Both the position numbers and the translations under genes were made by a program. Shown here one piece after another: positions 12,476 through 23,157 of a stretch of DNA of 64,000 nucleotides; within the stretch, counting starts at the first letter, position 1; every line of letters starts with the position of its first letter. The notes beneath the pieces were generated by a model. The model ran no database searches. It had not been told where the DNA came from and worked only from the letters and a program-made list of their open reading frames with translations. Origin of the DNA: Agapanthus africanus (Eukaryota; Streptophyta; Magnoliopsida; Asparagales; Amaryllidaceae); assembly GCA_030015575.1 (NCBI GenBank), contig CM057342.1, forward strand, positions 264,578,867 to 264,642,866, given 5' to 3'.

Positions 12476-13317
12476 TTCTTCATACTAAGTCTTTTAGACA
12501 AGAGCATTTCAAGGTATTCTCTAGTATCCCAAGTTTCAAGATGTGTGCAAGTGCGTATAGTAGGGTATCAACATTCAGATGTTTGGCATCAAGAATAAGG
12601 ACTATTTTTCAGACTTATTTTTATCCTCAGATTAGTAATTTCCTTCATCTTACTAACCTTTGGGACAACGGCTCATAACTACTTATTACTAGTTTTGTTT
12701 AAGAAAACATCTAACTTTCTTGTTTTTCTCAAATTATTCCTATCTTTCATATATAATTTTTCACTTTCTAATCTTTTATTATCCAAAGAAAATTTTGTAT
12801 AGTGCCTAGTACCAAAAGATAATTCAGAGAATACAAACCCCCCCCCAAACATGTTTTCAGCAGTGTCCTCACTGATGTTGTTCTTTGAATGTATAGACCT
12901 GTAGACTTGGGGAGAGAAATTAATAGGGGTAAAATAATAGTCAAATGAAAACTACCCCCAAACTTGTACTTTGGCACGCACAGATATTCAGTTAAGTCCT
13001 TTTTCACTCACTTCCATTCTTAAAATGAGAAAATGTTACTGAAACATGGAGGTGAGGCGGAGGAAATTTAGTTATGATAAAAAGGCTCCTGTAAAAATAG
13101 GAGCTCCTCCGCTGGGTCAACAGAAAAATACGGTTTCAATCTATACCCATTTACTTTAAAAATTGAACCGTTTTTAATAATTTCAACTTCTACTGCCCCG
13201 TGCGGGTATACATACAGCACCACAGAAGGTCCTTTCCAACGAGATTTTAGCTTACCCGAATGAAGATAGAGACGGGAATCATAAAGAAGGACTTGTTGTC
13301 CCGGTGTGAAGGTTTTT
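11673..13317 (-). other. Element D PPT and 3' untranslated region
   Basis: The minus-strand PPT TTTGGGGGTATT (11673-11684) abuts the LTR. The remaining 1.6 kb between it and the integrase C-terminus is AT-rich, has no long frame with a recognisable product, and contains the TA microsatellite at 12411-12470. Confidence 0.7.
12411..12470. repeat. (TA)30 microsatellite
   Basis: Sixty bases of uninterrupted TA dinucleotides in the 3' UTR of element D. The length is probably variable between individuals. Confidence 0.95.
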
Positions 13318-14252
13318 CTATAAAGGTTTTTTATCGTGGAACACTTTAGTTCGGTTCTTTGCTATAACCGCATTATCGTAAGCTTCATCGCGGAGTTCGC
13401 TTAGCTCATTTATTTGCAGCTTCCGATAACTGCAGGCTTGATCAAAATCGAAGTTAAGCTCTTTAATAGCCCACATTGCTTTATGTTCGATCTCGACAGG
13501 AAGGTGGCAAGCCTTTCCAAACACTAGGCGGTATGGAGACATACCAAGATCGGTCTTATAAGCAGTACGAAATGCCCAAAGAGCATCCATCAATTTGGTT
13601 TACCAATCTTTACGGTTTTTAGAAACCGTCTTTTCCAAAATTTGTTTGATCTGCCTATTGGAAATCTCAGCTTGCCCGCTCGTTTGGGGATGATAGGACG
13701 TAGAAAGTTTGTGGTTGATTGAATATTTCAGCATCAAAGCCTCGAAAGACCGATTACAGAAATGCGTCCCATTATCGCTAATTATAGCGTGAGGGTGCCC
13801 GAATCGTGAAAAGATATTTTCTTTAAGAAACTTAATAACAATCTTGTTGTCCTTAGTGCGACACGGTATTGCTTCCACCCATTTTGAGACATAATCAACC
13901 GCTAACAAGATATATAAATTCCTAAAAGAGTTGGGAAAAGGGCCCATAAAATCAATACCTCAAACATCGAATATCTCCACAACCAAGATAGGTTGGAGCG
14001 GCATCTCATTTCTTCGTGAAATCCGACCCATGTGTTGACACCGATGACAAGTTTTGCAATGATCATAAGCATCTTTAAATAATGTTGGCCAATAAAAACC
14101 ACATTCCAAAACTTTCTCCATTGTTTTACGTGAACCAAAATAACCGCCACATGCCTGATCATGACAAAAAGACAATACACTCTTGGATTCATCGTTAAGG
14201 ACACATCTGCGGATGATTTGATCGAAACAATACTTAAACAAATAAGGATCAT
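13318..14252 (-). pseudogene. Element D integrase (zinc-binding and core domains)
   Basis: The minus-strand reading starts with an H-H-C-C zinc-binding region (14241-13960: FCHDQACGGYFGSRKT, then CKTCHRC). Next comes the core, with catalytic Asp in GIDFMGP (about 13955), Asp in ISDNGTHF and Glu in [10 protein letters not shown]. The C-terminal part runs [20 protein letters not shown] to about 13318. A TGA replaces the usual Trp just before the first catalytic motif (TGG to TGA), and another stop lies at about 13597 before [10 protein letters not shown]. The family inserts the cDNA into the genome; this copy is dead but recently so. Confidence 0.88.
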
Positions 14253-14295
14253 CCCAGTAAAAGTGTTTTACTTGGGATAGAAATCGAAGATTGTC

Positions 14296-15296
14296 TTATT
14301 TCGACCAATCGCTTGGAATAGGTCCCGTCGCTAGATAATTCACAATATCCATGAACCAAGGTTCGCAGGATACGGTCAAGAGCTGTTCGTCAGGAAAGGA
14401 GTCAATTATTGGCACGGTCAACGTTGGTGAAGAATTGATGCGTGAAAGATGGTCGGCTACAACGTTTTCACATCCACTTTTGTCTTGTATGACAAGATCA
14501 AATTCTTGTAACAACAGGATCCAACGTATTGGTCTGGCCTTAGCATCCTTCTTCGATAAAAGGTGTCGTAGGGTAGAGTGATCGGTGTAAACCACTATTG
14601 GCGAGCCAATCAAGTAGGACCTGAATTTTTCTAATGCAAATACAACTGCCAAGAGTTCTTCCTCGGTAGTTGTGTAATTAATTTGTGCATCGTTCAAGGT
14701 CCTATTTGCATAGTAAATTACATGTGGCATCTTATCAATGTGCTGTCCTAAGACTGCACCAATAGCAAAATCTGATGCATCACACATAAGCTCGAACGGG
14801 TGGTTCCAATCCGGAGATGATAGAACGGGGGTTGTAGTGAGAGATCTTTTAAGCGATTCAAAAGAAGCCTCACAATCCGAATCGAAGTGAGATGTTGTAT
14901 CCTTGGACAAGAGAAGAGTTAAGGGTCTAGCAATTTTGCTAAAGTCCTTAATGAATCTCCTATAAAATCCCGCATGAACAAGGAAAGATCGTATATCTTT
15001 GACGCATTTGGGATGAGGAAGGTTATGGATGATATCAATTTTAGCTCTGTCAACCTCAATGCCTTTTCGTGAAATGATATATCCAAGGACAATACCTTCT
15101 TGGACCATGAAATGGCATTTTTCCCAATTCAAAATTAAGTTATTATCCTTACAGCGGGTAAGAACCGCGTCAAGATGACGTAGGCATTCCTCAAAGAAGT
15201 CCCCAAATATGGAGAAATCGTCCATAAATATCTCCAGAAAATTCTCAACCATGTCTGAGAATATCCCCATCATACACCGCTGAAATGTAGCGGGAG
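14296..15296 (-). pseudogene. Element D reverse transcriptase (C-terminal half) and RNase H
   Basis: The minus-strand frame enters at the C insertion site as [16 protein letters not shown]. The RT active site FMDDFSIFG follows, then [16 protein letters not shown], then RNase H ([14 protein letters not shown], then [18 protein letters not shown] and [15 protein letters not shown]). The N-terminal half is 37 kb away at 52523-53279. Removing C and one GGGAG copy rejoins them in frame between GLCSAP and ATFQRC. About 325 residues after the junction are open before a stop at 14296. Confidence 0.92.
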
Positions 15297-15336
15297 TGTT
15301 CCCTCATAAAATACAAGGAAAAGCCCAATGGGGTAT

Positions 15337-17015
15337 CACGTGCGCACACGTGATCGAGGGTCACGTGCCGACACGTGATGGCTTCCTGAAGGCTCTGAAA
15401 TGATAAGAGTTGAATCCTAATCAAATGGGGTCACGTGCCCATACGTGATGGGCCTTTAAACCCACTGAAAAGAATTAAAAGTATAATAAAACAACAGGAA
15501 AAAAACCAATGGGGCATCACGTGCCGACATGTGATAATTCCTGAGTTTTTTAAAACAACAGAATTAAATTCTGGTTAAATGCTTAATCAGGGGGTCACAT
15601 GCCAACACGTAATGGGTTCCTAAAAGATTTTTGAACTAATAGAATTAAATTCTAATTAAATGGTCAATCAGTGGGGTCACGTGCTAACACGTGATAGGCT
15701 CTTAAACCTTCTGAACTAATAGAATTAAATTCTAATTAAGGGAAATAAAACCCTAATATTTCCCTAGATCTTTCCAAACAATAAAGATTGTGCTCTGTAA
15801 AGTGGGGCACCGTTGATTAAAAATCCACTGGTGATTAAAAATCACCAATTTATAGAAAGATTCTATGCAAAGAAATATTTCCCTAAAATTTTCCAGGAAT
15901 AACAGACAAAATAACTTTTGGATTAAAAATCCAATGGTGAATAAAATTCACTGAGTGATCTAAAAGAACATGTTGGTTACAAAATCAATTAAAATCTTTC
16001 AATGAAAGATCGACTAAACAAACTGATTCTTTTCTTTCTCCTATAAATAAGAGCCAAGGGAGAAGAAAAAAGGGGATAGAGAGAACAAAAGGAAGAGAGA
16101 CAACAATAAGAGAGAGAAAAAAGAAGAGAATTTAATTCTCCAGAGAGAAAGAAGATTTCTCCAGGAAAAAAAAAGAAAGAAACCCTAGGTAAGAGGGAGA
16201 AAGAGATCATTCTACAAGCTCCTACAAAACAAAAAGAGAAATTAATTCTCAAACTAAGAGTTTAACTCTTCTGAATAAGAACTTAGTTCTTCCTTTGGTT
16301 GAAGATCTGCAGAAGCATATCTTCCCATTAGTTGAGAATTTAATTCTCATCGAGAAGATTCTGCCATGCAGATCCAAAACTCGGAGAGAGAATTGAGTTT
16401 AAAGAATTTAATTCTTCCAAATACATAGGAACTTAATTTCTCTAAATAAAATTATGGTTCTACCCTATAAAAGAATTTAATTCTTCCAAATACAAAGGAA
16501 TTTAATTCCGCTAAATAAATTAGGGTTCAACCCTACAAAAGAATTTAATTCTTAAACAATGGACTTAAACTTTTCATGCACGTAAAAGAGATCAGTACCC
16601 AACCTGATCACATGGAAACACGTGGCCCTCCCTTCAATGGTCAGAAAAGAATGAATGAGATGGAGTCACGTGCTCCCACATGACCCTTGGATAAATTCCT
16701 CAAAAAAAAGAGAACAAAGTAAAGGCAGAACAGACTTTGGGCGCCCTCACGTGTCCCCACGTGACCCTTAACAAATCTTATTAATATCTAGTGCATGGAT
16801 ACCCATCACGTGCCCACACGTGATGGCCATGAAGACTTAAGTGTTTAACACTTATTTGAATATTCTGAGAATAAAATAAAGGAAGCTTAGCCCAATCCTA
16901 GGGCGCCTCACGTGTCCTCACGTGAGCGCTTCATCTTTTTAGTGTTTAACACTATTTTAGGCATTTCATCCCCAGTGTTTAACACTATTTTAAATGCATC
17001 ACGTGGGAACACGTG
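15337..17015 (+). promoter_or_regulatory. Array of 12 paired G-boxes with 10-bp step (element C 5' LTR)
   Basis: Each unit is CACGTG, four free bases, CACGTG, so the two sites are exactly 10 bp apart. First sites are at 15337, 15362, 15432, 15518, 15596, 15678, 16609, 16667, 16748, 16807, 16909 and 17000. Six pairs lie upstream of the TATA box at 16041 and six downstream. Some sites are changed by one transition (CACATG, CATGTG, TACGTG), as expected from decay of a methylated CpG. CACGTG is the G-box bound by plant bHLH and bZIP factors. Binding here is inference. Confidence 0.75.
16041..16049 (+). promoter_or_regulatory. Probable TATA box of element C LTR
   Basis: CTATAAATA is followed by a purine-rich leader and preceded by CT-rich sequence. 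The same sequence is in the 3' LTR near 50127. It would place the U3/R border roughly 30 bases downstream. Confidence 0.65.
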
Positions 17016-17045
17016 ACCACCAGATATGTGCCAGTGTTTAACACT
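16126..17045. repeat. Family of perfect 13-15-bp palindromes in element C LTR
   Basis: Perfect palindromes at 16126-16140 (GAGAATTTAATTCTC), 16256-16270 (AAGAGTTTAACTCTT), 16277-16291 (AAGAACTTAGTTCTT), 16334-16348, 16402-16416 (AAGAATTTAATTCTT), 16471-16485, 16497-16509 (GGAATTTAATTCC), 16539-16553, 16839-16853 (AAGTGTTTAACACTT), 16941-16953, 16974-16986 and 17033-17045 (AGTGTTTAACACT). The AT core stays nearly fixed while the arms change in step. Confidence 0.8.
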
Positions 17046-17499
17046 ATTTTCAAACCAGTCTTAGCCTAAATTGGCTAAATCTTCCAGAGGCAAGACTCCC
17101 CTTTTGACTGAGCCTCAAATACACCCTTGTCTTCCAAGATTGATTATCTCATATGGTATATAAGTGCTCAGCACTCAATAAAAGACAAAATGTGGTCAGA
17201 ACCCAGACTCATGTTTAGTATTGCTAAATAATGGGGGGCTGAACCCAGACAAATGTTCAACAGTCCAAACAAAGGTCCGATATTTTAAACCTAATTGGAA
17301 TTAACCCAAGTTGGCCATAAGTCCTCAATTCAGATTTAACTGAACCCATGCGCTCATAATCTAATTAATTGATCCTAGTCCTAAATTGGACTACAGATTT
17401 CCCAATCAATATTGGTTCAAGGGTATATCTCTTCACTCCTTTGATATTTGTCGTTGTAATCCTTCAACGTCTTCAGAGAGGTGACGGGTCCCAACAACC

Positions 17500-17830
17500 A
17501 GACATTCTATAGACTGTGGGGTCCTTAAACCCATGGACTATGATGTCCTTAACCTTAAATTGTGGATATGATGTCCTTAACCTTGGACTGTGGGGTCCTT
17601 AAGCCCATGTACTATGATGTTCTTAACCTTGGACTGTGGGGTCCTTAAGCCCATGGACTATGATGTCCTTAACCTTGGACTGTGGAGTACTTAAACCCAT
17701 AGACTATGATGTCCTTAACCTTGGACTGTAGGACCGAGATGTCCTTAAACTAACATTGGACCATAATGTCCTTAAACTAAATATGGACCGCAAAGTCCCT
17801 AAACTAAAACAATAGAGTCCAAATGCTCTT
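17500..17830 (+). repeat. 23/46-bp tandem repeat in element C LTR
   Basis: About 12-14 units of a 23-bp theme, GGACnnnnnnGTCCTTAA, alternate in two versions to give a 46-bp period (GGACTGTGGGGTCCTTAA then GGACTATGATGTCCTTAA). The last units shift to GGACCGnAATGTCCTTAAAC, which is the form repeated again after integrase at 27960-28140. The 3' LTR has the same array at 51592-51880. Confidence 0.85.
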
Positions 17831-18412
17831 TTGTTGGATCTAAATGATCCTATTAAGTTGATCTTAGTCTAAAAGTATACTAACGTATCATTAATAAATC
17901 GTTAAGTTGATCTTAGTCTAAAATTAGACTAACGTATTCTTAACAAACGTTTAAGTTGATTTTAGTCTCAAATGAGATTAACATATCCTTAAACCCAACC
18001 CAAACCCAAATCTAAGAACATACGGATTTGGACTAATCCACGCCCTATGGGTGACAACATAAATTAGTCTCCGTATACAATCCACGCGCAACCAAAACAA
18101 AACAAACACTCACGACACGAAGTGACCATCTGGAGAAGGAGAAAGTGGTTACCGCGATGCGGTAGCGTAATTAACTGCAGGGGCTTGTGCCTGTAGGGAA
18201 GAGCGTCCCCACAATCAAAAAACCCTCACAATGAAGGGGAATCTGACGAAATCTGCTACAACGGCCGCATCCGTCTAAACCTTCGATACACGGTGCCATA
18301 AATCAACTTGGAATCTTCGGAGAGGTGGACGGATAGCACCAATTAGCATCTGCCCTCCAAATTCAGGCAAGACGGACCTACGCGGTCGCGTCTCTGTGTT
18401 CGGTGGAGAACA

Positions 18413-18561
18413 GATTCTGCCACGCCCTGTGGGACCTCTTCCTCTTTCCACTCCACACTTTGTGTGTCGTGTTTTGCGAATGAATCGCGGTTTGATATGG
18501 TTGCCCTTGGGTTCGAGGTACTAAGATTTGGTTTTGCTCTCATGCAGAAAAAAGAACATCA
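18413..18561 (+). other. Element C short leader before ORF1; PBS not identified
   Basis: No clear tRNA-complementary PBS is present. TTCTGCCACGCCCTGTGGGA at 18416-18435 is laid out like a Tat PBS but is not a clean match to any tRNA end I know. TACTAAG at about 18521 followed by a T-rich stretch and TGCAG at 18547 looks like a branch point and 3' splice site, so ORF1 may be translated from a spliced leader. Confidence 0.45.
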
Positions 18562-20004
18562 ATGGCTTCTAACTGCTCCAGCTGCAACTGCAACTCCCGT
18601 TCCGCCTCATCTGGAGGAGTAACCTACGAGCCCCAAGCGGCCTCCCTGTTCAAGATGCCAGTGGAGCAGGTAACTCAGCCCACCACTGAGCTATTCTTCG
18701 GAACCATGCTCCCACCGATGAGCTTCAACGCCCATGTACCATTGCAAGAAGCTCAGAAGAAGTCAGTCTTTGATCGGCTTACCACTACTGCGGCCCCTCT
18801 TAACGGGTCGCCCAAACCAAGCGCCTCAGTTTTTAGCAAACTGGGCCGAAGCTCAGATGGGCTCACGAAGAAGCCCGCAATATCAGACAGCGTTATCCCG
18901 AAGCAGATAGCCATCCCTACTCCTGAAGTGACCAAGGCGGCTTCTCCGGCCAAGGGGTCGGTCTTCACAAGACTGGCCGTTTCAGCTCCCACTCCGGGTG
19001 AAATAACCAAGGCCATTCCCCCTGCACGAAAATCGGCCTTTTCAAGATTGGTCATTCCCTCTCAGCGAGCATCTGTCTTTGACAGGCTGGCGCCAACAAC
19101 AGACTCTCATCTGAACAGGGGGTATGGAAAAGCTGATTCAACAGCAGAGGTGATCCCGGCCGCACGACATGCTCGACGTCGCCACTGGCGCCGAGTGAGG
19201 AAAGCTGGGGGCAATTCATCCTCTGGACTGACTCCGCCAGCTCCAATGGTGGAAGTTGATGCTGTTGTTCCAACTGGGAACAGCTTTGAACTACTTAACA
19301 GGGTGCGCAGGAACTTGCCAACTACTGTGCTGAAAAGATCTCCTCCACCTATGGAGAATGCCCCAAAGGCAAAGCTGGAGCAACCCCCTCAACGGCTGTC
19401 CTCTAAAATTTACAAGGTCTGGCGTCAAGTCCAAGACTCAGTGATTGATCAAAATTATCCCCGCCGACAGAAAAAGATGAAAGTTTAGCGAGAAGATGAC
19501 CATCCTGTCAAGCCATAGAAGGTGACAGCTACTTGGGTGCCCACTGCAACGACCCCCTCAACCTCGACCGCTCATAAGAGGAGAAAGCTGGAGAAAATCC
19601 TGGTGTCTGCGACAAATCGCAAGAACACTGAATCTAAACGCCCCAAGTCTGGGGGCATGGTGGTGCACACCATCTATATGGCATCCGGAAAAGAGGATAG
19701 CCGTATCTCCACAGGTTATCGACCACTTACGCGATCAGTGACTAAGGCTCAGGAGCAACAACAACAAAAGCTCCAAGAAATGCTAACAGCTATGGCCGCA
19801 CTTACGGGACCAAAAGCAAGCCCGGAGACATCCTCGGAGCAGCGCCATGAGCAAGAAACTGATGCTGAATTCCTTCGAAGAATGCTTAAGAAGAAGGACA
19901 AAGAGGCCGCGGAACAAGCGGCCAATATAAAACAAATGGCCCTTCTATTCCAAGATATGGTGGGCATATTGATCCAGCCGGACCAGCCGAAGACCCTCCA
20001 GTAG
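18562..20004 (+). pseudogene. Element C ORF1 / gag N-terminal region with SVFDRL repeats
   Basis: The first frame, 308 codons from ATG 18562, is Pro/Ser/Lys-rich. It has five copies of a short motif at about residues 68, 89, 133, 158 and 171: SVFDRL, SVFSKL, SVFTRL, SAFSRL, SVFDRL. SVFDRLG-type motifs are common in the region upstream of gag in Tat elements; their role is unknown. A basic patch (RHARRRHWRRVRK) is near residue 205. The frame continues through TAG at 19486 and TAG at 19516 into a coiled-coil-like stretch rich in Gln and Lys (19522-20004). Both TAGs could be decayed CAG. Confidence 0.7.
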
Positions 20005-20149
20005 TAATTGAAGATGATAGAGGAGAGACATCAAACCCTCTGCCGGCTCTGTCGGCAGCCAAGGAGGAGACCATCTCAAAAGTCGCCTTACATGATTACA
20101 TCGCTCAGCAGATACGAGTTCATCAGGCGAATGAAGCGGCTGGGCAAAT

Positions 20150-21057
20150 TGTTAAAACTGGACGACCTACCCGGGTTGGTACGACCAAATAAAGTACCCG
20201 CCGGGATACACGATCGCCAAATTCCACGTATATAAGGGGACGGGAAATCCGCACCAGCACGTCGCTCAATTCAGAGCCTTGTGCGGCAACACCGTAGGTG
20301 ACGATAAGCTATTTCTTCGCCAATTCGTTGGCAGCTTGTCAGAGACGGCATTTGAGTGGTATTCCGAGCTCCCGAATGACTCTATCAAGACATTTGCAGA
20401 GATGGAGCTGTTGTTTACACATTCGCAAGCGCTAGCGAGCGCACCCCGATCACCGCACTGATTAACGCCAGGGTAAAGCCAGGAGAAACATGGGTTCAGT
20501 ACGCGATACGGTGGCGGAATCTATGGTCGAAGTACGAGCAGCGTATTGAAGAAGCGCCTGCGGTAGGCATGTTCGTGGGGACCCTCAACCCTCAAGCGAC
20601 CATTTCACAATTCATGATGTTTTTCAAGCCGACCAATTTCCAGGCCTTGATTGACAAGTTGGCCCAAATGGACCAGATGGTCTACAGGCCTTCCTCTTCG
20701 AAGTCGGAGCCACGGAATGAAAAAGAAAAAGGGAAAGGGAAAGCGACCTTCGTCGCCAATGCACAACAGCAGCCCGGTGGCCCAAAACTAACTGATCGCC
20801 TAGACGAGAGACGGCGATTCTTTAATGAGAAAATGAAGCGTCCTTATTCGTTTCCCCGGGACAAAACGAGGAGATTGTTCGAGCTGGCGGTGCGCAACAG
20901 GCTCATCAATTTGCCGAATCCAAAACGCCCATTGCAACCCGGTGAGGCTAATAATCCCAGTTATTGCCCCTATCACTAAGCGATAGGCCATCCAATCGAA
21001 AATTTCTTCATCTTCAAAAGCTGGATTGAAGACTGATACCAACAGGGCAAATTCGCA
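20150..21057 (+). pseudogene. Element C gag capsid core
   Basis: A frame starting with WYDQIKYPPGYTIAKF and YKGTGNPHQHVAQFRA (about 20177-20280), then LFLRQFVGSLSETAFEWYSELP, is the Ty3 retrotransposon gag core (PF03732 type) that forms the virus-like particle. A frameshift near 20440 moves it into the frame of INARVKPGETWVQY and FVGTLNP. Instead of a CCHC knuckle it ends with YSFPRDKTRRLFEL, then YCPYH-stop-AIGHPIE (about 20960-21000). Sister modules downstream have Arg (CGA) where the TAA stands, so this stop needs both bases of one CpG to have decayed. Confidence 0.8.
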
Positions 21058-23157
21058 TTGTCCGAGAATTGGAAAGTAAGCCCGCCTCAACCGCACGCTC
21101 TTAAAAGGGGGGACACACCAGGGGCATCGTGCTCTTTTGTCGAAAAAGCTCCATGGGAGGTCGCTCTTTCAGCCAAAACAAAAAGAATGCTGAAAGATCT
21201 CCGAACATACCCAGCGATCAAATGGAAAAGTCCGCTGGAACCCGAAGTCATCAAGGGAATGCTGAAGCCGCGTCCGACGCCAAAAATTGGTAACGATAAT
21301 CAAAACGATCAGGCCTAACCTTCAAGATCTTCGAAGAAAAAGAAGAAGACCAAAAAGCCCATGAAGCCTGGTGACAAGCGCACGGACCTGCAAAAGCATA
21401 TTGACGCGCTGGAAGAATATAACCAGAAGGCACAAACCCCGGTTACACTTCAATAGTTTCTCAACAACGTCGTTGAGGACGGAAATGATGACAATGGAGA
21501 AGACTCGTCGGATGAACTTAAGGATTATGTGGCAAGCTACCATGTGATCTCTCACTCATCGATAAACGGTGAAGAAGCTCTAGATGCAGAGAGACTGGGG
21601 GCAAATCTCGAATCGGAGCTCCTAGGACCATCAGACGAAATGATTGATGCATTCCTGAACGAAGCTCTTCTGAAAAGCAAAGCTGATCGAGAGTGCGAAA
21701 TGGCCATATTTGAAAAAGCCAAATGCCGGCGACTGGACGAAAAGGTTAAAACATCCCAACCAGACCGAGTCAGGCCTGCGACAGACAGGAGCAGGCTTAA
21801 AATGAAGAAAAGGTTCGCTAAACCCATATCGATGGGAATGAAGCTGCCACCCTCCGAAGGAAATACTTCTGATGGAATACACCTTAATGAAGAGGATGTG
21901 TATCCTAATTACTGTTTATATCATCGAAAGATTGCGCACCCTACTGAAGAATGCAACGCCTCTAAAAATTGGTGGCAAGGGTATGTCGCTCACAGGCAGC
22001 ACTTCAAAAGGATGAAGCATGAAGCTCGTCGACAGCGAAAAAATACGACAGACGAACGTGGAAGAGCTGCCGGCAACTGTCACATGGTTGATAGCAGCAG
22101 ATCGCAAGTTCTCACCTTCGGGAGTGATTCTGAAGAAGAAATGACTCTTGGCCCTCTCTTCAAAGAATCCACCTCAGGAAAAAAGGAAGAACCGAAGAGC
22201 TGTGAGAACATTCAGCTGCGCAATCGCACATTACCTAAAAAGAATCTCGGAACCGTAAACAAGGGGTCGAACAAAAAGGATAAGAGAAAAGAAAATGTCC
22301 CTGAGGATATCACCCTCAATGACCAAGCCGTCGAAGAGCTGACAGCCAAGGATCCGCCCAAGAAAAACAAGGTGGATTACAACGTTCTGGCACACCTGAG
22401 GAAGATACCCTCACAGCTAAGCATTCTCGACGCCCTTCTGCTATCCAAAGAGGCGAGAGATTCTTTGATCAAGGCACTACAAGAGCCCGAGCAGTTCCAA
22501 GCTTTCCTCGCCGAAGAAAAGATAAAGGACAAGCTGGAAGAAGTGCACACAGCCGATATCACCTTCGGCGATGAGGATCTCCTCCTCGGGACGTGCGAGC
22601 ATAACTGTCCCCTTTATGTCTCTGGATACTGTCATGATATTAAGATAGGCAAGATCCTGGTTGATAATGGGTCCTCCGTCAATCTCCTTAATGTAAGAGT
22701 GTTGAAGAAAATCTGCATAAGCATTCAGCATCTCGCTCGTGATAAAATCATCATCTCCGGGTTCGACTCCCAGTCATCACGGACGCTCAGGTCTATGATA
22801 TTGACGTTACGCTTTGGGCTGCTCGTCATGGACATCAAGTTTCATGTCATTGACGCTAAGACATGTTATAATGCTTTGCTCGACAGGCCTTGGTTATACG
22901 AGTACAACATCATCCCTTCTACACAACATCGGTGTATGAAGTATTTCAAGGATGGTCTCGAGTATACTGTGACAGGGGAGTTAAACCCATTCTCCGTGAA
23001 TGAAGTCCGAAAGTACAAAGATGCAAAATACTTCTTACCAAATTTCGAAGATACGAAAAGATGTCACAAACCGAAGAACAAAGCTATCACCACTATTCCA
23101 GTCTTCGGGAGTGACACTGAGGAGGAAGAAGAAATAGTTTATTCGGGGCCTCCCTAA
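21058..23157 (+). pseudogene. Element C gag C-terminus and aspartic protease
   Basis: It is in the same frame as the gag end, with TAA at 21316 and TAG at 21454. The segment 21529-23157 (542 codons) is open. Its first third is Lys/Glu-rich and has a second knuckle-like module, YCLYHRKIAHPTEE, at about 21910. An acidic low-complexity linker follows. The protease is at about residues 345-480. It has DITFGDEDLL, the catalytic motif ILVDNGSSVNLL (Asp near residue 378; DNGS instead of the usual DTG/DSG, which is acceptable in Tat elements) and the flap-side motif ALLDRPWLYEYNIIPST. It cuts the polyprotein. It ends at TAA 23155, after which the same frame continues. Confidence 0.82.

Larger units (their letters stand above)
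15297..18412 (+). repeat. Element C 5' LTR (about 3.1 kb)
   Basis: It matches 39328-39667 plus 49703-52478 of the 3' LTR. The two copies stop matching after TTCGGnGGAGA (18409 and 52478). The 3' copy has 39 more bases ending TTTCGTCA before the TSD, whereas the 5' copy runs into AACAGATTCTGCC. Either the 5' LTR really ends at ...GAACA (18412), or its last 39 bases and the PBS were lost. The LTR holds a TATA box (16041-16049), 12 paired G-boxes, at least 11 short palindromes and a 23/46-bp tandem repeat. Confidence 0.85.

Noticed and set aside
12278..12598. 106-codon plus-strand frame through the TA microsatellite
   Set aside because: The IYIYIY tract is a translated TA repeat; the frame is antisense to the 3' UTR of element D.
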